A stretch of DNA of 64,000 bases from an uncultured Veillonellaceae bacterium (GTDB lineage: Bacteria; Bacillota; Negativicutes; Veillonellales; Veillonellaceae): assembly GCA_945867815.1 (NCBI GenBank), contig CAMBIX010000003.1:1-64000 (forward strand), in the 5' to 3' direction. Positions 26,015 to 35,250 of the stretch are shown here, piece after piece. Each line of letters begins with the position of its first letter. Positions within the stretch are counted from its first letter, which is position 1. A model generated the notes under the pieces. The model was not told the origin of the DNA. It ran no database searches and was given only the letters and a program-made list of their open reading frames with translations. The position numbers and the translations under genes are program-made.

Positions 26015-26833
26015 CTATAAGCCTCTTGTCTGCCAATACGTATACAGTAAGACCAAAGTCACCACAATAGCTAGCAAATCAGCCATTTGAATTGACCCTT
26101 TTTTCTTAACAAATACATATTCACCTGTAAAGCCACGACATAGCATAGCATCATACAAGGCTTTCGCTTCTTCTTGAGACCGTAAAAACAAGGTACCCAT
26201 AAGAGCCCCCATACTTGTTCCTTTCTTATGATTGCGACCTACAGACCGTAATTGCATAGCCTGCAAGAGGGACAATGACCGCTGGCCTAAGACAAAAATA
26301 TATTTCATCGTAATATGCAAGATAAAGATAAAAATATGAGGCACCTTAAAAAATCGTAAGGACCGAATGGTATCGTTCCAAGAGGTATTAAAAGCAAAGA
26401 GCTGCATGCTGCTTACCGTCAAAAACAACTTAAAAGGAACCACCCAAAAGAGCTTGTTTCCCAGCCATATAAAAGACGGCAAAAACACTAAGGCATTGAT
26501 AATCATGGCTAAGAAAGATACTTTTAAGATTACCGATAATTGCCGACTCGGCGCCAAGGCCAGTTCCACCATAATCCAAGCCAAGGCCATATACAAGAAT
26601 TGTAGACTCTGCGTCAAAGCGACTAAAAGAACAAAAATAAAGGTTGTAATTAACTTTTGTATAGAATGCCCATTGCGGGATACGGCTGACGCATCTACAT
26701 AACGAAAGCGTTCCAACACATGGAGGATAGACTTAATAGACTTACGCAAGAAACGATCATTATCAACTTGCGGTTGGTAGTCTTCCTTTGCTAAGAGCCA
26801 AGGAGGCAGACACACCCGCTCCTTCTCTTCCAT
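26015..26833 (-). CDS. cbiQ: Nickel/cobalt ECF transporter transmembrane (T) component
   Basis: 272 residues, about five membrane helices, with the coupling motif MQLRSVGRNHKKG and a second, EAKALYDAMLCRGFTG, that contact the ATPases. This is the T-component of an energy-coupling-factor importer, working with CbiM and CbiO. It has a GGAGG-type box and lies 179 bp after cbiM. Confidence 0.92.
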   Translation of the reverse strand: MEEKERVCLPPWLLAKEDYQPQVDNDRFLRKSIKSILHVLERFRYVDASAVSRNGHSIQKLITTFIFVLLVALTQSLQFLYMALAWIMVELALAPSRQLSVILKVSFLAMIINALVFLPSFIWLGNKLFWVVPFKLFLTVSSMQLFAFNTSWNDTIRSLRFFKVPHIFIFILHITMKYIFVLGQRSLSLLQAMQLRSVGRNHKKGTSMGALMGTLFLRSQEEAKALYDAMLCRGFTGEYVFVKKKGSIQMADLLAIVVTLVLLYTYWQTRGL

Positions 26834-27012
26834 AAGTATCCTCCTTTCACTTAAATTTCAAATGCCCACGTAAGCACAGCATTACGTCTAATATTTATCT
26901 ATAAAAAACTTCAGCACAAAGCAAAACACACGACTAACTCCATACAGGTCTATACAGGTAAGAAAGAAATAAGTCTTCCCCATATCTTTCCACTCACCAC
27001 AAAAACATATAG

Positions 27013-27996
27013 CTATGCTGTCTGACGACGACCTGCACTAAACAATTTAAAGACAATAACCAGCAAGGCAATACCAATAATTGCCGACAAAATATAGCCC
27101 ATCGATTCTGGCAAGCCCGTTACCGAATAATCAGCAAATAAAGGTGTCCAATCAAAGCCATTAGCCATACCGCTTGGCACGAAGCCTAGCGGCACACCAC
27201 CAGTTATAACATCTGAAATTTCATCAGCACCCCATTCGCCCCAAGCGCCAGCCGAGGTTAATAAGCCTAGTGGGCACAAAACAACAAGGGCAATAATCAA
27301 ACCATATAAACGTTTAGCCCGTATATGAACAGACGTAGCCGCATCACGCAAGGTTGACGAATCAGCCTTACCCACAAAGGAATAAATGCCTACCGCAAAA
27401 ATAGCTTCGGCTAATCCCGCAATGGTTAAATGGGGAATCATCATAGCTGGCAAAGAAATAGTTAATGGATACGGGCAATATAAAGGTACCCCGGCCGCCG
27501 TATGAAAGAGGGCTGGCTGTACGCCAAATTCAACGGCCGCACACAAGGCTGCCAAATTAATTCCTACATAAGCACCAATCGCTAAGGACACTAATTTAGG
27601 CAACCACTTTTGCAATACTACATATAAACCATAACCAAGGAAAGGCATGACAATAGCCATATTAAAAATATTCGCACCTAGAGCCAAGATACCACCATCA
27701 CCAAAGAAGACAGCCTGTATAAATAGAGCTGCCGCCACACATAAGCAGGCCGCCTCTGGTCCTAAGAGGGCCGCAAGCAGAGTGCCTCCTACGGCATGCG
27801 CACTGGTCCCGCCTGGTACAGGAACATTAAACATCATTAGCAAAAAAGAAATCGCCGCGCCAACACCTAACATAGGCATTTTTTCTGCTGGCAAATGCTC
27901 TCTTACCTTTTTAGCACATAAAGCAACAATAGGAAAAGCGACAACCGCCATAACACCACACGTCTCAGGGCTTAAATAATTATCTGGTATATGCAT
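27013..27996 (-). CDS. cbiM: Nickel/cobalt ECF substrate-binding component CbiM with fused C-terminal N-type segment
   Basis: 327 residues. The N-terminus MHIPDNYLSPETCG is the CbiM/NikM signature: Met1-His2 enters the metal site, completed by a buried histidine such as GTSAHAVGG. About six helices form the S-component. After residue 230 there is an extracytoplasmic loop and a final helix, as in NikMN fusions that replace CbiN. Its position behind ureD and the fluoride channels points to Ni import for urease. No cobalamin riboswitch is seen upstream. Confidence 0.93.
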   Translation of the reverse strand: MHIPDNYLSPETCGVMAVVAFPIVALCAKKVREHLPAEKMPMLGVGAAISFLLMMFNVPVPGGTSAHAVGGTLLAALLGPEAACLCVAAALFIQAVFFGDGGILALGANIFNMAIVMPFLGYGLYVVLQKWLPKLVSLAIGAYVGINLAALCAAVEFGVQPALFHTAAGVPLYCPYPLTISLPAMMIPHLTIAGLAEAIFAVGIYSFVGKADSSTLRDAATSVHIRAKRLYGLIIALVVLCPLGLLTSAGAWGEWGADEISDVITGGVPLGFVPSGMANGFDWTPLFADYSVTGLPESMGYILSAIIGIALLVIVFKLFSAGRRQTA

Positions 27997-28153
27997 CGTA
28001 TCCTCCTCTTATTTTGCACACTCATAAACACTATTTAGTCTCTAAAAAATAGATAAGAACTTCTATCATTTAATTTGATTATACAATTACAAATTCAAAT
28101 AGTACTAGCTCATTATATATGTTATGAAATATTCTTATACGTCTTAAAAAGAG

Positions 28154-28543
28154 TTACTTTAATAACTCAATAATCTTTTTGTCACTTAAGAAAATCCACA
28201 TACCATAATAAACGGCAGCAATACAAACGGTAAATTCTATAAGCAAAAAGCCCATGCTAATCCATATATCATGTGTCAACATCGCATTAGCTAAGCCACC
28301 GGCATATTCTGAAAAGGTAGTAAGGCCACCACAAAAACCTGTCGCAAAAAAAGCATACATATACTGCCCGCCCCATCGTTTTAATAAGGCAGCCATAATC
28401 ATACCTATAAAAAAGCAACCGACTACATTACACACAATAACAGCCCACAAGCCAAAAGTATAGGCTCCTATAGCATCAATAACATAATTACGCACCATGG
28501 CCCCAAAGGCACAGCCTATGCCTATCAATAAATACTTTTTCAT
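28154..28543 (-). CDS. crcB: Fluoride channel subunit (CrcB/FluC), first of a pair
   Basis: 129 residues from ATG 28543; an upstream in-frame start at 28576 lacks a good signal. Four helices with the family motifs GIGCAFGAMVRNYV and GFCGGLTTFSEY. The second phenylalanine of the usual TFSTF box is Tyr here, as can occur when two different subunits form a heterodimer. FluC exports fluoride passively down its electrochemical gradient. Its partner is the next upstream gene, separated by 36 bp. Confidence 0.92.
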   Translation of the reverse strand: MKKYLLIGIGCAFGAMVRNYVIDAIGAYTFGLWAVIVCNVVGCFFIGMIMAALLKRWGGQYMYAFFATGFCGGLTTFSEYAGGLANAMLTHDIWISMGFLLIEFTVCIAAVYYGMWIFLSDKKIIELLK

Positions 28544-28579
28544 TTTACACCCATTCCGTTCTAAGCAAGCAATCAATTA

Positions 28580-28975
28580 TTAAAAATGTAAAATACCATT
28601 AATACCTATAACAACAATAATTCCCAAAAAAGCGGCTGTAATCGCTGTTGTTGCTGTATTAATCCAATAAGCCAGGCCTAGTTGAGCCCGTCCTTCCGCA
28701 AAATAACGAAAGACTTCCAATGAAAAAGTAGAAAAAGTTGTTAACCCACCGCAAAAACCAACGCCAGCCATCAATTCTACACTTGGGACTAGCATGTGCT
28801 TATAAGTCAAACCAATTAAAACACCTAAGAAAAAACAACCCAGTACATTAGCCAAAAACGTACCATGATACACAACAGACTCGCCCCCATTAAAACGATT
28901 GCCTAACCAGGAACGCAAGATACCTCCAAAAAAGGCACCCAATCCAACCAACAAATAATTATAAACAACGTCCAT
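28580..28975 (-). CDS. crcB: Fluoride channel subunit (CrcB/FluC), second of a pair
   Basis: 131 residues, four helices, with GLGAFFGGILRSWLG and the complete GFCGGLTTFSTFS motif. It begins 19 bp after ureD on the same strand, with no riboswitch in the gap, so it is driven with the urease genes rather than by a fluoride riboswitch. Together with the neighbouring copy it would form a dual-topology heterodimer. Confidence 0.93.
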   Translation of the reverse strand: MDVVYNYLLVGLGAFFGGILRSWLGNRFNGGESVVYHGTFLANVLGCFFLGVLIGLTYKHMLVPSVELMAGVGFCGGLTTFSTFSLEVFRYFAEGRAQLGLAYWINTATTAITAAFLGIIVVIGINGILHF

Positions 28976-28994
28976 ACATACCTACTCTTACTTA

Positions 28995-29831
28995 CTAGTG
29001 GTCATTCTTCCGTAAGGCTAACGGATCATAACCCTTAACTTCTTCTCTAAAATAATTAATACTACCAAAAATAGTTGACCGCAGAGCATGATTATTGGCG
29101 CCCAAAACACGGACAACAAGCCCACATTTTTCAAGTTTCGTTACCCCATACAGGCAATCTATATGGTGCGCTTCTAAATAGTCACGCATGCCATCAATAA
29201 CTGTTTTATCAATGCAGTCATCAATGATAACAACTGAGCCATAAGCTTGATAACCTTCAAAATAACCTAGCCCATGCATATCATCTAGTTTAGGATTACA
29301 AATCAAATAATCATCTAACACTAACTCTCCGTCACGATGAATGACTGTTTTTAACCCCACTTCATCATACTGAAAGGGTTTATCATCAGGAGACCAGCCA
29401 GCAGTTAACCCATCTGAAAAAATGAGAGTCGACCCCTTAGCCATTTCAATACGATTTTCCTGTAGATAATAGGCATTTTTATAGGGAATCACTGGATCCG
29501 CATAGTATTCCAATATACCTTGTTCATCAATGCGAATGTCGACCTCTTGCACGGTCTGCTTATGATTATTACATTTAAAAATATAAGTCGGCGCTTGCGT
29601 CGTTACTACCGCATGCGCTTCTGGTTCCACTTCCATTGAGGCCGTATACGTTTCACCCTCAATAAATCCACCACCTACAGAAATCAGAAAATAATAAGGC
29701 ACTTCTATATATTTCCTAATGCCCATACCGGCTGATACACGTGAATTACCATGATGATAAATCTTATGCGCAACTGTACGCTCGCCTCTCCGCTGAAAAC
29801 CTAATTCAATAACACCTGCTGGTTCTTTCAT
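28995..29831 (-). CDS. ureD: Urease accessory protein UreD (UreH)
   Basis: 278 residues. Scaffold that binds urease apoprotein and joins UreF and UreG for nickel insertion. Family features: ISVGGGFIEGETYTASMEVE, VVTTQAPTYIFKCN, EYYADPVIPYKNAYYLQ and FSDGLTAGWSPDD. It lies 95 bp after ureG, and a fluoride channel gene follows directly. Confidence 0.94.
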   Translation of the reverse strand: MKEPAGVIELGFQRRGERTVAHKIYHHGNSRVSAGMGIRKYIEVPYYFLISVGGGFIEGETYTASMEVEPEAHAVVTTQAPTYIFKCNNHKQTVQEVDIRIDEQGILEYYADPVIPYKNAYYLQENRIEMAKGSTLIFSDGLTAGWSPDDKPFQYDEVGLKTVIHRDGELVLDDYLICNPKLDDMHGLGYFEGYQAYGSVVIIDDCIDKTVIDGMRDYLEAHHIDCLYGVTKLEKCGLVVRVLGANNHALRSTIFGSINYFREEVKGYDPLALRKNDH

Positions 29832-29926
29832 TCATACACCTCTATCGTATGCTTTTCTATATTTCATATGACCTTCCAGCCTATACAAGGAGTTCATATA
29901 AAATAAGCTGTCTTAAAAACCGTCTC

Positions 29927-30541
29927 TTAGTCTAGGCCTTCTAACAAACAATCCCGTTTAATCCAAGCGACTACATCATCAAGGCCTTCATCTTTTTTCA
30001 AATTTGTAAATAAGAAAGTACCATTAGGTCTAAATTTCTTAGAATCTTCCCGCATACGATCTAAATTAGCGCCTACATAAGGAGCTAAGTCTGTCTTATT
30101 AATAATAAATAAATCCGACTTAATCATCCCCATACCGGCCTTACGAGGAATTTTTTCACCAGCTGCCACATCAATAATATAAATAGAAAAATCAACAAGT
30201 TCTGGACTAAAAGTAGCTGCTAAATTATCGCCACCACTTTCTACAAAGATAATATCCAAGTCTGAAAAGCGATTTTCAAGTTCATCAATAGCCGCTAAAT
30301 TCATAGAAGCATCTTCACGAATAGCCGTGTGTGGGCAGCCTCCTGTTTCCACACCAATAATATGATCTTCTGGTAATACCGAATTATTACACATGAAAAT
30401 AGCATCTTCCTTGGTATAAATATCATTGGTAATAACGCCCATTTTATAATCATTATTCATACGACGTGTTAATCGTTCAATAAGCATGGTCTTACCAGAA
30501 CCAACAGGCCCACCAACACCAATACGAATAGCTCGTTTCAT
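29927..30541 (-). CDS. ureG: Urease accessory GTPase UreG
   Basis: 204 residues. SIMIBI-class GTPase that delivers nickel to urease. P-loop [11 protein letters not shown] near residue 9, the metal-binding Cys-Pro-His in [29 protein letters not shown], and the [11 protein letters not shown] base-recognition motif are intact. Confidence 0.97.
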   Translation of the reverse strand: MKRAIRIGVGGPVGSGKTMLIERLTRRMNNDYKMGVITNDIYTKEDAIFMCNNSVLPEDHIIGVETGGCPHTAIREDASMNLAAIDELENRFSDLDIIFVESGGDNLAATFSPELVDFSIYIIDVAAGEKIPRKAGMGMIKSDLFIINKTDLAPYVGANLDRMREDSKKFRPNGTFLFTNLKKDEGLDDVVAWIKRDCLLEGLD

Positions 30542-30673
30542 ACTATCCCTACTTTCTTTATTACAACTAGGCTACCTATCTAACACCTAGCATCTAACCA
30601 TTACTAAATAGTAACCATTTCGGATTTTCCTAACCCTTTTTATAAACCGCAAAAGCCCGATAAGACAAATCTA

Positions 30674-31453
30674 TTAAGACATGAATAGCCGAGCTAATTG
30701 CGTTTCATGGCGAATTTGTGCCAATTCTAATCCTGGTACATTAGCCCCTAGATACTTACTATTTAAGTGTTGTATCCGATGATACAAGTGACCAATCAAT
30801 TCTATTGTATCATGCAGAATAACTTGCCCTTCCTTCTGCCCTAATGGAATCGAACGAACCGCATTTTGTACTAAGGTCGAGGCTACATTATACCCATACC
30901 ACAAGAAAGCTTCTTTTAGAGGCAGCCCTTTATAGTAAGCAAAAATAGCAAAGACTATTGCTGGATTACCAAAAGCTTCCTTTTGCTTTATCTTATTCAA
31001 ATATACGTCCAGTAAGGGAATGTCTTCACTAATCAAATGCAAGATATCTAGCATTTGCTTAGCAATGAGTTTAGCTCCATTTCGTGTTTCTGTAGCAATG
31101 GTTGATACCGTAATCGTATCATCATAAGTCCACAGACGATCAATCTTATCTTCCTTTAAGGCTTCATAACAAAGCTTAACTAAAAGACCTTCACCATAAG
31201 TAAACTGATTCATATAATACGACGTAAACCACTCTTTAAATTGCGGCGCCTTCTTAATCCGACCATCGACAATATAATTTTCCATTCCAAAGGAATGATT
31301 AAAGGTACCTACAGGAAAGGTAGAATCACAAATCTGAAAAACTTCTAACAAGGTAAGTGAATCCACCTTATGAAGACCTTCATCAATTTGATACCCTTGT
31401 TTTACTGTAAGAGCATTTACTTTATGTTTTTTTATTTCTTCTGCCATAGCCAT
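30674..31453 (-). CDS. ureF: Urease accessory protein UreF
   Basis: 259 residues, all-helical, with the family core QICDSTFPVGTFNHSFGMEN and ETRNGAKLIAKQMLDI. The first ~35 residues are an extension ahead of the conserved start. Two in-frame ATGs (31453, 31447) sit at the end of ureE; the second has the better-spaced AGG box. UreF gates GTPase action in the UreG-UreF-UreD complex. Confidence 0.93.
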   Translation of the reverse strand: MAMAEEIKKHKVNALTVKQGYQIDEGLHKVDSLTLLEVFQICDSTFPVGTFNHSFGMENYIVDGRIKKAPQFKEWFTSYYMNQFTYGEGLLVKLCYEALKEDKIDRLWTYDDTITVSTIATETRNGAKLIAKQMLDILHLISEDIPLLDVYLNKIKQKEAFGNPAIVFAIFAYYKGLPLKEAFLWYGYNVASTLVQNAVRSIPLGQKEGQVILHDTIELIGHLYHRIQHLNSKYLGANVPGLELAQIRHETQLARLFMS

Positions 31454-31456
31454 TAC

Positions 31457-31927
31457 CTATTCATGATGATGTGCATGCGTATGTACTAAATCTACATAGG
31501 AAAGAGGATTATCTAATTCTCGTTTTTCTACCCTATATTCAATTCCCTGTTGTTTTAGTGCATCCATAACGACAGGATCCGTAAATAATATAATCGTTCC
31601 TTCTTTCACTTGGATAGGCTTATGTAAATTACCTAAAAAATGTGCTACTTCCCCCATTTGATCAATGCTATTAGGCTTAATAACAATCATTTCATCAGGA
31701 ATAACACGCAACACTAATAGTTCATGGTCAGACAATTTAAAAGTGCTACCATTTTCTAATCTTGGCCCATCATCGTCAATACGAATGCCATATTCATGAT
31801 TATGGTCAGAGGCAACTCGCAAAATACGTTTGTGCAAATCATCACTCTTAACCATGCATGTTTCTACATGATAATTATCTATGCCTGGAATATCTTTTAT
31901 ATTTCCCCATATTTCTGTTAATACCAT
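31457..31927 (-). CDS. ureE: Urease nickel metallochaperone UreE
   Basis: 156 residues from ATG 31927 with an AGAGGTG box; the open frame begins earlier but runs through the terminator hairpin. The central domain contains the conserved nickel-site segment VIPDEMIVIKPNSIDQMGEVAHFLGN. The tail is histidine-rich (THAHHHE). It hands nickel to UreG. The gene ends 3 bp before ureF. Confidence 0.93.
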   Translation of the reverse strand: MVLTEIWGNIKDIPGIDNYHVETCMVKSDDLHKRILRVASDHNHEYGIRIDDDGPRLENGSTFKLSDHELLVLRVIPDEMIVIKPNSIDQMGEVAHFLGNLHKPIQVKEGTIILFTDPVVMDALKQQGIEYRVEKRELDNPLSYVDLVHTHAHHHE

Positions 31928-31939
31928 AGTATCACCTCT

Positions 31940-31983
31940 AAAAAAAGCCGAGATAGCTTTTTCTATATGACTATCTCGACTTT
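31940..31983 (-). terminator. Intrinsic terminator between ureC and ureE
   Basis: On the minus strand, AAGTCGAGATAG (31982-31971) pairs with CTATCTCGGCTT (31956-31945; one G-U pair) and runs straight into seven Ts. The AGAGG box of ureE begins immediately after the T-run. Its placement inside the urease operon suggests partial termination that sets accessory genes below structural genes. Confidence 0.85.
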
Positions 31984-32094
31984 CCTCATCAACAAACCTA
32001 ACTTTCTGTATCAACGGCCACTCTTACTTTCTGTGCGTAATAAGAACCTGTATAATACGTCGTCGATACAGACTTACCTTGCTAGTAGCAAATC

Positions 32095-33819
32095 TTAGAA
32101 CAAGTAATACCGTTGTGTTAATGGCAAGGTATCTACTGGATCACAGTTAATCAATTCATCATCAATGAATACTTCATAAGTCTGTGGATCAATGCGAATC
32201 GTCGATGGTACATAGTTATTTAATTTCATGTTCCGTTTTGTTAAATTACGTGTATTATGAACAGGCAATACAATCTTATGTAAATCTAATTCATCCGCAA
32301 TGCCATGTTCATAGGCATAGGTGGATACAAAGGTAATACCACAAGTAGCACTACCAGCAGAACCAACACTGCCCCACAAATCACGCATAAAACGAGGTTC
32401 TGGTGTTGGCAAGCTAGAACCAGCGTCACCCATAACACCATAAGCAATCACACCAGCTTTTAATACCATTTCTGGTTTTGTACCGAATTTAGCTGGATCC
32501 CAAATAACAAGATCTGCGTATTTACCAACTTCGATAGAACCTACATAATCCGAAATCCCCTGTGTAATAGCTGGGTTAATTGTGTATTTAGCTACATACC
32601 GTTTAATACGTGTATTATCATCATATTCGCTATCTGTACCTAGTGGCCCCCGTTGTTTTTTCATCTTATCAGCCAACTGCCATGTACGCATGCAGACTTC
32701 ACCAATACGACCCATAGCCATGGTATCGGATGTCATCATACTAATAGCACCCATATCATGCAATACGTCTTCGGCTGCTACTGTCTGTTTACGAACACGA
32801 GATTCTGCAAAAGCTACGTCTTCTGGAACCTTTGGATTTAGGCTATGACAAACCATAGTCATATCGAACAATTCATCAATAACGTTCTTGGTGAATGGAT
32901 TAGTTGGGTTGGTAGAGGATGTTAAAAAGTTATCCTGCCCAGCGATAACCATTAAGTCTGGTGCATGTCCGCCGCCAGCACCTTCTGTATGGAAAGCATG
33001 GACGGTACGACCACCAATAGCATTAATCGTATGACCTACGAAACCACCTTCATTCAAGGAGTCTGTATGAATAGCTAACTGTACGTCATATTTATCAGCA
33101 GCTTTTAAGGAGTTATCTAAACCAGCAGCGGTAGCGCCCCAGTCTTCATGGGTTTTAATACCTGCAGCACCAGCTTCGATCTGTTCACCAATCACTTCTG
33201 GACGGGCACCAGCCCCTTTAGCCATAATACCAAAGTTCATGGAATAATTTTCAACGGCTCTTAATAATTGATGAATATGATATTTACCTGGTGTTGTTGT
33301 AGCTGAGCAAGTCCCATTAGCAGGACCCGTACCGCCACCAAATACAGTCGTAATCCCATTATCCATACCAGCATGAACAATACCTGGGGAGATATAATGA
33401 ACATGTGTATCTAAACCACCAGCCGTAACAATCATACCTGCCGCATTAATTGCTTCTGTACTGGATCCGACAACAAAGTCAACATTATCCATATTATCTG
33501 GGTTGCCACCTTTACCAATGGCTACAATTTTACCGTCACGAATACCAATATCGGCTTTAATAATGCCTGTATAGTCAATAATCAAAGCGTTACTAATGAT
33601 GGTATCCACAACTAATGGATTTTCAGAACGTAATTCCATAGGATTTATACCCATACCATCACGCAATACCTTACCGCCACCAAATTGGCTTTCTTGGCCT
33701 TTTACAATATAATCTTTTTCTACTTTAGCAAATAGATTGGTGTCGCCTAAACGAACACTATCACCTTCAGCTGGTCCATATAACTGTGTATAATGGTCTC
33801 TATCAATTGAAAAGCTCAT
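32095..33819 (-). CDS. ureC: Urease alpha subunit (catalytic)
   Basis: 574 residues from ATG 33819 (AGAGG box); a longer frame to 33885 adds 22 unlikely residues. Hydrolyses urea to ammonia and carbamate at a dinickel site. Nickel ligands are visible: [11 protein letters not shown], the carbamylated Lys and His in [37 protein letters not shown] and the Asp in [11 protein letters not shown]. The flap [20 protein letters not shown] has the catalytic Cys-His. All key residues are intact. Confidence 0.98.
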   Translation of the reverse strand: MSFSIDRDHYTQLYGPAEGDSVRLGDTNLFAKVEKDYIVKGQESQFGGGKVLRDGMGINPMELRSENPLVVDTIISNALIIDYTGIIKADIGIRDGKIVAIGKGGNPDNMDNVDFVVGSSTEAINAAGMIVTAGGLDTHVHYISPGIVHAGMDNGITTVFGGGTGPANGTCSATTTPGKYHIHQLLRAVENYSMNFGIMAKGAGARPEVIGEQIEAGAAGIKTHEDWGATAAGLDNSLKAADKYDVQLAIHTDSLNEGGFVGHTINAIGGRTVHAFHTEGAGGGHAPDLMVIAGQDNFLTSSTNPTNPFTKNVIDELFDMTMVCHSLNPKVPEDVAFAESRVRKQTVAAEDVLHDMGAISMMTSDTMAMGRIGEVCMRTWQLADKMKKQRGPLGTDSEYDDNTRIKRYVAKYTINPAITQGISDYVGSIEVGKYADLVIWDPAKFGTKPEMVLKAGVIAYGVMGDAGSSLPTPEPRFMRDLWGSVGSAGSATCGITFVSTYAYEHGIADELDLHKIVLPVHNTRNLTKRNMKLNNYVPSTIRIDPQTYEVFIDDELINCDPVDTLPLTQRYYLF

Positions 33820-33937
33820 ATCTTTACCTCTTCTCTGTAATAGACAAAGTCCCTTTGTCTTATATGAAGTCAAATCTGTGTTCAATAATTAGTATGTAAT
33901 GTGTAATGTTACTACTTGTTAAAAATATAGAGTCTAA

Positions 33938-34276
33938 TTATTTCTTAGCGATTGGACGTTCATGATTATCTAAGGCACCGTTAACTTTATTATTGAAACC
34001 AAAGATACGACGTTTTCCGCCATAATCAACTAATTGTACCGTTCTTGTTTCACCTGGTTCAAAACGAACAGCTGTCCCCGCAATAATATCTAAGCGTTTG
34101 CCATAGGCTTTTTCTCGATCAAACACTAGCCCTTGTTCATTAGCTTCATAAAAATGAAAGTGCGAACCTACCTGTACAGCACGGTCACCAACATTTTTAA
34201 CTTCAAGAGAAATAGCTTCATAGCCTTCATTACAAATAATTGGTTTATCGGACAATTTATATTCGCCTGGAATCAT
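33938..34276 (-). CDS. ureB: Urease beta subunit
   Basis: 112 residues with the standard [18 protein letters not shown] opening, [18 protein letters not shown] and [17 protein letters not shown]. It is the separate-subunit form, not fused to UreA. It lies 18 bp after ureA. Confidence 0.97.
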   Translation of the reverse strand: MIPGEYKLSDKPIICNEGYEAISLEVKNVGDRAVQVGSHFHFYEANEQGLVFDREKAYGKRLDIIAGTAVRFEPGETRTVQLVDYGGKRRIFGFNNKVNGALDNHERPIAKK

Positions 34277-34294
34277 TATAAATCCCTCCCTATC

Positions 34295-34597
34295 TTATTG
34301 AATTGGATCATGAATTGTAACAAGCTTTGTGCCATCTACAAAAGTAGCTTCTACTTGAATCATCTTAATCATTTCTGGAACGCCTTCCATTACGTCTTCA
34401 CGAGATAAGACTTCACGGCCTTCCTTCATCATGTCAGCTACCGACTTACCAGCCCGTGCTCCTTCTAAAATATGATCTGTAATTAAGGCTACACTTTCTG
34501 GATGATTGAGTTTTAATCCAGCATCTTTACGCCGTTGCGCAATCATTGCTGCCAAACTAATCAACATTTTTTCTCTTTCACGTTCTGTTAACTGCAT
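34295..34597 (-). CDS. ureA: Urease gamma subunit
   Basis: 100 residues, the usual length of separate Ure[21 protein letters not shown] and [21 protein letters not shown] are diagnostic, ending with [19 protein letters not shown]. It begins the structural ureABC set, 36 bp after ureI. Confidence 0.98.
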   Translation of the reverse strand: MQLTEREREKMLISLAAMIAQRRKDAGLKLNHPESVALITDHILEGARAGKSVADMMKEGREVLSREDVMEGVPEMIKMIQVEATFVDGTKLVTIHDPIQ

Positions 34598-34633
34598 GTG
34601 CCTCGCACCCTTTCTTTTACGTTAATAGAAAAT

Positions 34634-35155
34634 TTATTTCCAAAGGCCTAATAACATATAGAAGCCTGGAATCCAAGCGGTAACAATCCCTTCAATTAAT
34701 CCAAGCCAACCAACAGCCTTGCCCAAATTAATCTTTAAATTGTTTTCAATAAATCCAGTCAACCATAGGATACCCCATGCCCACCAGATAAAGCCGTACC
34801 ATTCATTACCACCAATATTTTGCATGCACAACAAACCAGCTGGCACCGTATTAATAGCAACAAACAAACTATACCAACCATATAAACGACCATCTAAATC
34901 GAATGTTGTATTAACGGCTACGTACAAGTATGTAAAAGCAAATAAGAGGCCTGTTGCACTCGCATAGAACCACAAAGGACCTTTATCAGCACAAATACCA
35001 TAACTCATGGCTACGATATTCATAATCAAGCCAAGGCCACCAGTAAATACGTTCATAACAACAATTGACTTATCTGTCATGCCCTGAATCCGGTATAGAC
35101 CGTTACTCATTAAGACCATACCTACATAGAGTAAAATTGTCCCTAATAAACCCAT
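34634..35155 (-). CDS. ureI: Urea channel of the UreI/AmiS family
   Basis: 173 residues from ATG 35155 (AGAAAGAAGTG box; the in-frame GTG at 35164 belongs to that box). Six hydrophobic segments. Family residues include GMVLMSNGLYRIQGM, ATGLLFAFTYLYVA, LYGWYSLFVAI and EWYGFIWWAWGILWL. Proton-gated urea entry is known for Helicobacter UreI; gating here is unproven. It stands between amt and ureA. Confidence 0.93.
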   Translation of the reverse strand: MGLLGTILLYVGMVLMSNGLYRIQGMTDKSIVVMNVFTGGLGLIMNIVAMSYGICADKGPLWFYASATGLLFAFTYLYVAVNTTFDLDGRLYGWYSLFVAINTVPAGLLCMQNIGGNEWYGFIWWAWGILWLTGFIENNLKINLGKAVGWLGLIEGIVTAWIPGFYMLLGLWK

Positions 35156-35250
35156 GTTAATCACTTCTTTCTACGAATATTGAATCTCAATATCATCTGT
35201 GTTTTAAGAATAAAGGATTAAAAACACCAGCTCTTACTCCTCTTCCTATT

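Noticed and set aside
27997-28153. Possible NikR site or cobalamin riboswitch upstream of cbiM
   Set aside because: No GTATGA-N16-TCATAC pair and no B12-box are found in the gap.
28976-28994. Possible fluoride riboswitch for the crcB pair
   Set aside because: The gap after ureD is only 19 bp, too short for the riboswitch.
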